NCBI GenBank assembly: GCA_043757205.1
Contig: JAYVPU010000032.1
Location: 1-11,337, forward strand
Source of the DNA: CANCDA01 sp043757205
GTDB lineage: Bacteria > Pseudomonadota > Gammaproteobacteria > Burkholderiales > Burkholderiaceae_C
Length of the DNA stretch: 11,337 nt
Reading direction: 5' to 3'
The position numbers and the translations under genes are program-made. The notes beneath the pieces are model-generated. The model was not told the origin of the DNA, made no database searches, and saw nothing but the letters and a program-made list of their open reading frames with translations. Positions 6,328 through 11,337 of this stretch are shown piece after piece (within the stretch, counting starts at the first letter, position 1; each line of letters starts with the position of its first letter).

Positions 6328-8124
6328 TCAGGCCAAAGCCAGATCCGTGTCCATCAACACCTTGGCACCCGCACGTGCAGTGCGCGTCAACATGGCGGTC
6401 TCCGGCAAGAGTTTGGCGAAATAAAAGCGGGCGGTTTGCAACTTGGCGGGGTAGAAGGGGTCGGCGTTGCCAGCCGCCATTTCTCGCAGCGCCACTTGCG
6501 CCATGCGGGCAAAGAAGTAAGAAAACACCAAGTGACCTGCCACGCGCAAATAGTCCACCGCCGCTGCGCCCACTTCGTCCGGGTTTTGCATGCCTTTGAA
6601 GCCGATCTCGGTGGTGAACTTAGTCATCTGCTCACCCAAGCTCGCCAGCGGGCCAATGTACTCGGCCATCTTCTCGTTCACACCTTCTTCTTCCACCAGT
6701 GCAGCAATGAGCCTGCCAAACTTCTTGAGCGAAGCCCCTCCGTTGCCCAGCACCTTGCGCCCCAGCAAATCGAGCGACTGGATGGTGTTGGTGCCTTCAT
6801 AAATCATGTTGATGCGGGCATCGCGCACGTGCTGCTCCATGCCCCATTCCTTGATGTAGCCGTGGCCGCCAAACACCTGCTGGCACATCGTGGTGGCCTG
6901 GTAGCCGTTGTCGGTCAAAAAGGCTTTGACGATGGGGGTGAGCAAGGCCAACATTTCCGCACTGTCGGTGCGCACTTTTTCATCCGGGTGGTTCAATTCT
7001 TTATCTAACAACAGCGTGCAGTAGCAGGCCAGCGCGCGGCCACCTTCGGCATAGGCTTTGGCGGTCAGCAGCATCTTGCGCACATCAGGGTGCACGATGA
7101 TGGGATCGGCTGGCTTGTCTTTGGCCTTGACGCCCGAGAGCGAGCGCATCTGCAAGCGGTCTTTGGCATACGCCAGCGCATTTTGGTAGGCGACTTCGGT
7201 TAGGCCAAGCGACTGGTTGCCCACACCTAGACGCGCGGCATTCATCATCACGAACATGGCGGGCAGGCCCTTGTTGGGCTGCCCGACCAAAGTACCCACA
7301 GCCTCTTCCAGCACCATTTGGCAGGTGGAGTTGGCGTGGATGCCCATCTTGTGTTCCAGGCCCGCACAGTAAATGCCGTTGCGCGCGCCCAGGGAACCAT
7401 CGGCATTGACATTGAACTTGGGCACCACAAACAGGCTGATGCCCTTGTTGCCGGGTGGCGCATCGGGCAGACGCGCCAGCACCAGGTGCACGATGTTGGA
7501 GGCCAAGTCATGCTCCCCCGCACTGATGAAGATTTTGGTTCCGGTGAGTTTGTAGCTGCCGTCAGCCTGGGGTGAGGCGCGGGTAGTCAGCAGGCCCAGG
7601 TCGGTGCCGCAGTGTGGTTCGGTCAGACACATCGAGCCTGTCCACTCGCCACTCACCATCTTGGGCAAGTAAGTTGATTTTTGAGCGTCTGTACCGTGTG
7701 CGTGCAGACACTCGTAGGCCCCGTGGCTCAGACCGGGGTACATGGTCCAGGCCTGATTGGCCGAGTTCATCATTTCATAAAAACACTGGTTCACCACAAA
7801 AGGCAAGCCCTGGCCGCCATAGGCTGGATCGCAACTCAACGCGGCCCAACCGCCTTGCACGTACTGAGCGTAGGCTTCCTTGAAGCCCTTGGGGGCTGTG
7901 ACTTCATGCGTGGCTTGGTCCAGCTTGCAACCCTCGGTGTCACCGCTGATGTTGAGCGGGAAAGTGACCTCTGTGGCGAACTTGCCGCCTTCTTCCAACA
8001 CCGCATTGATCGTGTCAACGTCAATGTCCGCATGCTTAGGCAGTGCCTTGAATTCATCGCTGACTTTGAGTACTTCGTGCATGACGAATTGCATGTCGCG
8101 CAGGGGCGGGGTGTAGATGGGCAT
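6328..8124 (-). CDS. Acyl-CoA dehydrogenase, large FadE/DmdC-like type
   Basis: 598 residues, longer than the roughly 380-residue classical enzymes and typical of the group with an extra C-terminal domain (DmdC, FadE5-like). An N-terminal extension with MPIYTPPLRDMQFVMHEVL opens it. The FAD/substrate-binding motif CLTEPHCGTD is at 166-175. The catalytic base is E443 in MIYEGTNTIQSLDLLGRKVL; FGGHGYIKEWGMEQHVRDARI precedes it. The extra domain covers about 470-598. Role: FAD-dependent oxidation of acyl-CoA to trans-2-enoyl-CoA, passing electrons to ETF; no ETF gene is in the window. DmdC itself acts on 3-methylthiopropionyl-CoA, so fatty acyl-CoA as substrate is an inference from the operon. 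ATG at 8124 is chosen for AAGGAG 7 nt upstream; the open frame continuing to 8364 overlaps the regulator gene and does not resemble the family. Confidence 0.92.
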   Translation of the reverse strand: MPIYTPPLRDMQFVMHEVLKVSDEFKALPKHADIDVDTINAVLEEGGKFATEVTFPLNISGDTEGCKLDQATHEVTAPKGFKEAYAQYVQGGWAALSCDPAYGGQGLPFVVNQCFYEMMNSANQAWTMYPGLSHGAYECLHAHGTDAQKSTYLPKMVSGEWTGSMCLTEPHCGTDLGLLTTRASPQADGSYKLTGTKIFISAGEHDLASNIVHLVLARLPDAPPGNKGISLFVVPKFNVNADGSLGARNGIYCAGLEHKMGIHANSTCQMVLEEAVGTLVGQPNKGLPAMFVMMNAARLGVGNQSLGLTEVAYQNALAYAKDRLQMRSLSGVKAKDKPADPIIVHPDVRKMLLTAKAYAEGGRALACYCTLLLDKELNHPDEKVRTDSAEMLALLTPIVKAFLTDNGYQATTMCQQVFGGHGYIKEWGMEQHVRDARINMIYEGTNTIQSLDLLGRKVLGNGGASLKKFGRLIAALVEEEGVNEKMAEYIGPLASLGEQMTKFTTEIGFKGMQNPDEVGAAAVDYLRVAGHLVFSYFFARMAQVALREMAAGNADPFYPAKLQTARFYFAKLLPETAMLTRTARAGAKVLMDTDLALA

Positions 8125-8128
8125 GAAC

Positions 8129-8836
8129 TTACTCCTTGATATTTTTGACGGGCTTGCGGGCTTGGGGGGCTTGGGAACTGGGGTGAACGTAACGGGACAA
8201 CATGTGATCGAAACCGAGCTGAGCGCGTTCAACGGCGCCGGGGGTTTTGAGGAAACGGGCTTCGAAATGAATCGCCAGGATGAGGCCATGGATTTCAAAA
8301 ACAATCTGATGCTCATCTGCATCGGCAGAAAGTTCACCCGTCTCTTTGGCCTGGGACACCGCACGACGCACGGCAGCTAACCAGGTTTGCACTGCGCTGA
8401 CCAGTGCATCACGCACCGGGCCCGTGCGGTCATCAAACTCCACCGAACCACTGATGAAAATGCAACCCGACTGGATCTCAATCGCGACGCGCTTCATCCA
8501 GTGGGCAAACAATGCACGAATGCGCGCCAAACCTCGGGGTGCTTGCATGGCGGGGTAAAAAATCTCCTGCTCGAAACGATTGAAATACTCACGAATCACT
8601 GAAATCTGCAACTCCTCGCGCGAACCGAAATGCGCGAACACGCCGGACTTGCTCATGCGCATGACCTCAGCCACCACGCCAATGCTCAAACCCTCCAGAC
8701 CGATTTGTGTGGCCAAACCGAGTGCGGCATCCACAATGGCCAACTTGGTCTGCTGCCCTTTTTGCAGAGCGCGGCTTACGGGCGCAGCAGCGACCGTAGC
8801 CCGGACTTTCTTGGCAGTGAGGGCGTGAACAAACAT
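8129..8836 (-). CDS. TetR/AcrR-family transcriptional regulator of the beta-oxidation operon
   Basis: 235 residues. A basic N-terminal arm (about 1-30) is followed by a TetR-type DNA-binding domain, with the helix-turn-helix within GLSIGVVAEVMRMSKSGVFAHFGSREEL (49-76). The remaining helical part (about 85-215) is the ligand-binding/dimer domain, ending in a basic tail (PQARKPVKNIKE). Known of the family: dimeric repressors released by small ligands. Here the ligand is probably an acyl-CoA or fatty acid, inferred only from the genes behind it. It is the first gene of the operon, 4 nt before the acyl-CoA dehydrogenase. A 22-bp palindrome overlaps its likely promoter, so autoregulation is expected. 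ATG at 8836 is the only methionine ahead of the DNA-binding domain; no clear Shine-Dalgarno sequence precedes it. Confidence 0.9.
   Translation of the reverse strand: MFVHALTAKKVRATVAAAPVSRALQKGQQTKLAIVDAALGLATQIGLEGLSIGVVAEVMRMSKSGVFAHFGSREELQISVIREYFNRFEQEIFYPAMQAPRGLARIRALFAHWMKRVAIEIQSGCIFISGSVEFDDRTGPVRDALVSAVQTWLAAVRRAVSQAKETGELSADADEHQIVFEIHGLILAIHFEARFLKTPGAVERAQLGFDHMLSRYVHPSSQAPQARKPVKNIKE
8132..8137 (-). promoter_or_regulatory. Ribosome binding site embedded in the last two codons of the TetR gene
   Basis: AAGGAG (8137-8132, minus strand) forms the Lys-Glu codons that end the regulator gene, followed at once by its TAA (8131-8129), 4 nt, and the dehydrogenase ATG at 8124. Ribosomes ending on the regulator message would cover or leave this site. 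That is a coupling layout tying dehydrogenase output to regulator translation. Confidence 0.75.
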
Positions 8837-8861
8837 GCGGTGGACGGCTCAGACGAGCATC

Positions 8862-8883
8862 AAATAGAACGACCGTGCTATTT
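8862..8883. promoter_or_regulatory. Candidate TetR operator, 22-bp palindrome
   Basis: On the minus strand it reads AAATAG-N-ACG-NN-CGT-N-CTATTT: 9 of 11 symmetric positions pair. This size and symmetry are typical of TetR-family operators. It lies 26 bp before the regulator ATG and covers the spacer and -10 of the candidate promoter, the right place for repression by promoter occlusion. I saw no second copy in the window. Confidence 0.6.
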
Positions 8884-8891
8884 TGTAGCAA
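8863..8891 (-). promoter_or_regulatory. Candidate sigma70 promoter of the tetR/beta-oxidation operon
   Basis: TTGCTA (8891-8886, 4/6 to the -35 consensus), a 17-nt spacer, TCTATT (8868-8863, 4/6 to the -10 consensus). It starts right after the terminator of the upstream FAH gene and would give a leader of roughly 20 nt. The overlap with the palindrome supports the assignment; the boxes themselves are only moderate matches. Confidence 0.45.
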
Positions 8892-8917
8892 AAAAAGGAG
8901 GGGCGCAAGTCCCCTCT
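8890..8917 (-). terminator. Rho-independent terminator after the FAH-family gene
   Basis: In the minus direction, GAGGGG (8916-8911 complement) and CCCCTC (8903-8898 complement) form a 6-bp GC-rich stem around a 7-nt loop, followed by C and seven Ts (8896-8890). It begins 13 nt after the FAH stop codon (8930). On the plus strand the same stem is followed by a T7 run at 8921-8927, so it could work both ways. It separates the slmA-SDR-FAH unit from the tetR operon. Confidence 0.8.
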
Positions 8918-8929
8918 CAATTTTTTTGT

Positions 8930-9778
8930 TTACAGCTTGAAGGGCACGACCACTTGGCGCTGCTCCCCCAAGCCTTCAATGCCCAGCGTCATCACGTCAC
9001 CCTTCTTTAGGTAGAGCGGCGGCTTGTGGCCCAAACCCACGCCCGGTGGCGTGCCGGTGATCACCACATCGCCCGGCATCAGGGTCATGAACTGACTCAA
9101 GTGGCTCACGATCTTGGCCACGCTGAAAATCATGGTTTTGGTGTTGCCGGTCTGCATGCGGTTGCCGTTCAGATCCAGCCACATGGCCAGCTTTTGCGGG
9201 TTGGTGATCTCATCGCGCGTCACCAACCAAGGGCCGAGAGGGCCGAAGGTGTCGCAACCCTTGCCCTTGTCCCACTGCGAGCCACGCTCCAGTTGAAATT
9301 CGCGTTCACTCACGTCGTTAGATACGCAATAGCCCGCCACAAAATTGAGGGCGTCTTTTTGCGAGACATAGCGTGCTCTGGTGCCGATGACCACAGCCAG
9401 CTCCACCTCCCAGTCGCCCTTGACCGAGCCCTTGGGCAGCATCACGTTGTCGTCCGGCCCCTGAATACAGCTGATGGCTTTGGTAAAAACGATGGGCTCT
9501 TTGGGGATGGGCATGCCGGACTCGGCTGCATGGTCAGAGTAGTTCAAGCCAATGGCGATGAATTTGCCCACGCCGTTGACCGGGCAGCCCATGCGGGGCT
9601 TGCCGCGCACCAAGGGCAGGTTGTCGGTTTTGAGTTTGAGCAGCTTGGCCAAGGCCGCATCACTCAGTTGATCAGGGCTAATGTCCTTGACCACAGCGCT
9701 CAGATCGCGCAGCTTGCCTGCGGCGTCGATCAGACCGGGTTTTTCTTTGCCTGGGTTGCCATATCGAACCAGTTTCAT
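8930..9778 (-). CDS. Fumarylacetoacetate hydrolase (FAH) family protein
   Basis: 282 residues. An N-terminal domain (MKLVRYG...KPGLIDAAGKLRDLS) precedes the FAH catalytic domain (about 70-282). Visible motifs: GLNYSDHA (77-84, H83 as probable catalytic histidine), the divalent-metal ligands E124 and E126 in DWEVELAVV plus D155 in SNDVSERE, DKGKGCDTFGP (170-180), and TGTPPGVG (241-248). All expected metal ligands are present. Family members hydrolyse C-C bonds of 2,4-diketo acids or act as isomerases/decarboxylases; close relatives are often named ureidoglycolate lyase without proof. With the SDR gene 21 nt upstream, a 2,4-diketo-3-deoxy sugar-acid hydrolase (L-fucose/L-rhamnose non-phosphorylated route) is attractive but unproven, as no sugar dehydratase or transporter is in view. 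AAGGA lies before ATG 9778; a terminator follows. Confidence 0.88.
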   Translation of the reverse strand: MKLVRYGNPGKEKPGLIDAAGKLRDLSAVVKDISPDQLSDAALAKLLKLKTDNLPLVRGKPRMGCPVNGVGKFIAIGLNYSDHAAESGMPIPKEPIVFTKAISCIQGPDDNVMLPKGSVKGDWEVELAVVIGTRARYVSQKDALNFVAGYCVSNDVSEREFQLERGSQWDKGKGCDTFGPLGPWLVTRDEITNPQKLAMWLDLNGNRMQTGNTKTMIFSVAKIVSHLSQFMTLMPGDVVITGTPPGVGLGHKPPLYLKKGDVMTLGIEGLGEQRQVVVPFKL

Positions 9779-9799
9779 GGTGTGTCCTTTTTGATAGGG

Positions 9800-10546
9800 T
9801 TAGTAGGTCGCGCGTCCGCCTGAGAGATCGAACACGGCACCGGTAGAGAACGAGCATTCTTCGGTGCACAGCCAGCTCACCATAGCGGCCACCTCCTCAG
9901 GCTCGCCAAAGCGGCCCATGGGGATTTTGGACAGCATGAACTGGATGTGCTCGGGCGTCATCTGGTCGAACATGGCGGTCTTGACGGCTGCGGGGGTCAC
10001 GCAGTTCACGCGCACGCCGGTATCGGCCAACTCTTTGCCCAGTGATTTGGTCAGCGCGATCACGCCCGCCTTGCTCGCGCTGTAGGCGCTGGCGTTGGGA
10101 TTGCCGTCTTTGCCCGCCACCGAGGCCAGGTTAACGATGCGCCCGTAATTGCGCGCGCGCATATGGGGCACCAGCTCCCGGCAGCAGTAAAACAGGCCGT
10201 TGAGGTTGACTTGCATCACCCGCGCCCAGTCTTCGGCCGGGTAATCCCACAGCTTGGTGTTGGGGCCAGTGATGCCGGCGCAGTTGACCAAGGCATCGAC
10301 AGTGGCGTGCTGGCGCAGAGTTTGCTGAGCGGCAGCCGTGACGCTCTCTAGCGCGTCCACACTGACCACCACGGTGTCGGCACCTGCGCCCAGCTCATCC
10401 GCCGCAAGGGCCAGCGCCGCAGCGTCCCGATCCCAGAGTGTCACCGTGGCCCCGCTGGCCAGCATACGCTTGGCGATGGCCAGACCCAAACCCGCGCCGC
10501 CCCCAGTGATAACGGCGTGTCGGCCTTGAAGGTCAAGTTGGTTCAT
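9800..10546 (-). CDS. SDR-family NAD(P)-dependent oxidoreductase
   Basis: 248 residues, classical short-chain dehydrogenase. Cofactor motif TGGGAGLG (14-21), NCAG (88-91), catalytic S142, Y155 and K159 (YSASK), and N114 in QVNLNG. D39 after the second strand (LWDRD) points to NAD(H) rather than NADP(H). PAAVKTAMFDQM (185-196) replaces the common PGxxxT form. It may oxidise a hydroxy acid to a keto acid; together with the FAH protein, a 2-keto-3-deoxy-L-fuconate/rhamnonate 4-dehydrogenase is one possibility, and FabG-like 3-ketoacyl reductase is another. ATG at 10546 begins the family-typical MNQLDLQGRHAVITGG. It follows the slmA stop by only 5 nt, with no ribosome site of its own. The frame stays open to 10741 inside slmA, but that part is not SDR-like. 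Confidence 0.88.
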   Translation of the reverse strand: MNQLDLQGRHAVITGGGAGLGLAIAKRMLASGATVTLWDRDAAALALAADELGAGADTVVVSVDALESVTAAAQQTLRQHATVDALVNCAGITGPNTKLWDYPAEDWARVMQVNLNGLFYCCRELVPHMRARNYGRIVNLASVAGKDGNPNASAYSASKAGVIALTKSLGKELADTGVRVNCVTPAAVKTAMFDQMTPEHIQFMLSKIPMGRFGEPEEVAAMVSWLCTEECSFSTGAVFDLSGGRATY

Positions 10547-10551
10547 GGTTT

Positions 10552-11229
10552 TTAAAGCATCAGTGCCAGACTGGCTTCCAGATGCTCCGAGGGCAGACGC
10601 CGAAAGCCCGAGCGCGCAAAGCGTTGCAAGCGCCCCGCGACAAAAGCGGTCAACACTGAGGCCCGCACCTGCGCATCCACACTGGGCGTGGCGGAACTGC
10701 TGGGCGTGCTTGGTGAGGCCTGCGCACCGTCGCGCAGGCATTGCTTCAAGGTCGATTCGATCTTGTCAAAAAACTGGTTCATGCGCTGTTGCAAGCGCTC
10801 GTTCTCAAACACCAGCGCGTCACCCACCATCACCCGCGTCATGCCGGGGTTCTTCTCGGCGAATTGCATCAACATCGCGACCACTTTGCTGGCCTGGCGG
10901 GCACCACCGGCCGCGTCCATTGCCGGGCCTTCGCGCTCGGCAATTTGGTTGATCAGCGAGAAAACGGTTTGCTCAATGAACTCAATCAAGCCTTCAAACA
11001 TCTGCGCCTTGCTGGCGAAGTGCCGGTACAGGGCGGCTTCGCTAACCTCCAGCTTGGCTGCCAGGGCCGCGGTGGTGATGCGCTCAGCACCGGGCTGCTC
11101 CAGCATGGCGGCGAGGGCTTGCAAAATCTGAACGCGACGCTCGCCCGGCTTGGGGCGTTTGCGCGCGCGGGGCGTCGTTTCGCCGGGTTCGGAGTCAGGG
11201 GATGAGGAGGTGTGATCAGCGTCAGACAT
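10552..11229 (-). CDS. slmA: Nucleoid occlusion factor SlmA (TetR fold)
   Basis: 225 residues. The region RRVQILQALAAMLEQ...RITTAALAAKLEVSEAALYRHFASKAQMFEGLIEFIE (about 31-86) closely follows E. coli SlmA, including SEAALYRHF and the SK.xMF.xLIEFIE run. Later GMTRVMVGDALVFENERLQQRMNQFF also fits. Known role: binds specific chromosomal sites and antagonises FtsZ rings over the nucleoid. It is about 27 residues longer than E. coli SlmA: an acidic/basic low-complexity N-terminus (1-30) and a Ser/Pro/Ala/Thr-rich insert (about 167-189) before the last helices, probably flexible. ATG at 11229 is preferred over an upstream in-frame start near 11274, which would cover the candidate promoter. It sits behind argB and 5 nt before the SDR gene, so it may share a transcript with two metabolic genes. 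Confidence 0.88.
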   Translation of the reverse strand: MSDADHTSSSPDSEPGETTPRARKRPKPGERRVQILQALAAMLEQPGAERITTAALAAKLEVSEAALYRHFASKAQMFEGLIEFIEQTVFSLINQIAEREGPAMDAAGGARQASKVVAMLMQFAEKNPGMTRVMVGDALVFENERLQQRMNQFFDKIESTLKQCLRDGAQASPSTPSSSATPSVDAQVRASVLTAFVAGRLQRFARSGFRRLPSEHLEASLALML

Positions 11230-11245
11230 GGGGCGTAGCGGAGTG

Positions 11246-11274
11246 ATTATTGATTCTCGCACAGCGCTACCCAA
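11246..11274 (-). promoter_or_regulatory. Candidate sigma70 promoter of slmA
   Basis: TTGGGT (11274-11269, 3/6 to the -35 consensus), a 17-nt spacer and AATAAT (11251-11246, 5/6 to the -10 consensus), in the 54-bp gap between the argB stop and the slmA ATG. The implied leader is short, about 10 nt, in agreement with the absence of a Shine-Dalgarno sequence. A 6-bp inverted repeat, GTAGCG/CGCTAC (11235-11240, 11265-11270), flanks it. Confidence 0.4.
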
Positions 11275-11283
11275 GGGTTTTCC

Positions 11284-11337
11284 TCAGTGCGAGCGAATCA
11301 TGGTTCCAAACGCCTGGTCAGTGAGTATCTCAAGCAA
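11284..11337 (-). CDS. argB: C-terminal end of acetylglutamate kinase ArgB (truncated by window edge)
   Basis: The last 17 codons and TGA of a minus-strand gene entering from the right edge. The peptide LLEILTDQAFGTMIRSH agrees with the C-terminal helix and tail of betaproteobacterial ArgB (LLLEILT-x-Q-x-x-GTMI). ArgB phosphorylates N-acetylglutamate in arginine synthesis. The match is short, but an argB-slmA neighbourhood is common in Burkholderiales, which supports it. No catalytic residue is in view. Confidence 0.72.
   Translation of the reverse strand: MLEILTDQAFGTMIRSH

Noticed and set aside
5142..6599. A 485-codon open frame on the plus strand, opposite the bifunctional enzyme gene
   Set aside because: It lies antisense to a well-supported gene and crosses into the next one. 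Its product is Gln/His/Arg-rich with no recognisable domain. GC-rich codon bias produces such shadows; similar ones occur at 3576-4304 and 9026-9823.
8125..8364. N-terminal extension of the acyl-CoA dehydrogenase to 8364
   Set aside because: It overlaps the end of the TetR gene in another frame and has no family similarity. ATG 8124 has a strong AAGGAG.
8890..8929. The GAGGGG/CCCCTC stem as a second REP-like repeat
   Set aside because: It has a T7 run directly after the stem in the transcription direction and follows a stop codon, so it is fully explained as an intrinsic terminator.
10547..10741. N-terminal extension of the SDR protein to 10741
   Set aside because: It lies wholly within slmA in another frame. 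The Rossmann motif is already at the usual distance from ATG 10546.

Overview
The window looks like a chromosomal segment of a betaproteobacterium, most likely Burkholderiales/Comamonadaceae (Rhodoferax, Polaromonas or Limnohabitans type). The basis is fairly GC-rich coding sequence, an argB tail followed by slmA, an Atm1-type ABC exporter, and a TetR-headed beta-oxidation operon of the kind common in that group. No database search was possible, so the taxonomy is inference. Nearly all genes lie on the minus strand; only one thioesterase gene is on the plus strand. I saw no tRNA, rRNA, CRISPR array, transposase, phage or plasmid gene.

Layout, read in the minus-strand direction of transcription (from the right end): the last 17 codons of argB (11337-11284); slmA (11229-10552) with a candidate promoter in front; an SDR dehydrogenase (10546-9800) 5 nt after slmA; an FAH-family hydrolase (9778-8930), closed by a rho-independent terminator (8917-8890). 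Then comes a separate transcription unit starting at a promoter with an overlapping 22-bp palindrome (8891-8862): a TetR regulator (8836-8129), acyl-CoA dehydrogenase (8124-6328), a bifunctional 3-hydroxyacyl-CoA dehydrogenase/enoyl-CoA hydratase (6317-3906), thiolase (3881-2685), an enoyl-CoA isomerase/hydratase-fold protein (2584-1808) and a PaaI-like hotdog thioesterase (1797-1306). A YciA-like hotdog thioesterase runs the other way (871-1296) and meets the operon end with 9 nt between stop codons. It is divergent from an Atm1-type ABC exporter cut by the window edge (770-1).

The central operon encodes a full beta-oxidation spiral: dehydrogenation (FAD enzyme), hydration and NAD-linked oxidation (one two-domain protein), thiolysis, an accessory protein whose active-site residues look like a delta3-delta2 enoyl-CoA isomerase (for unsaturated chains), and a thioesterase that could release CoA from stalled intermediates. 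The TetR protein, encoded first and translationally coupled to the dehydrogenase, is the obvious candidate to sense an acyl-CoA-type ligand and control its own operon.

Most of the window is ordinary core metabolism. The one unexpected element is a 50-bp hairpin-forming repeat present twice (805-854 plus, 2628-2677 minus). Each copy precedes a start codon in the same orientation, and the only two differences between the copies form a compensatory base-pair change. A second oddity is a 9-bp inverted repeat lying exactly 3 nt before both divergent start codons at 770 and 871.
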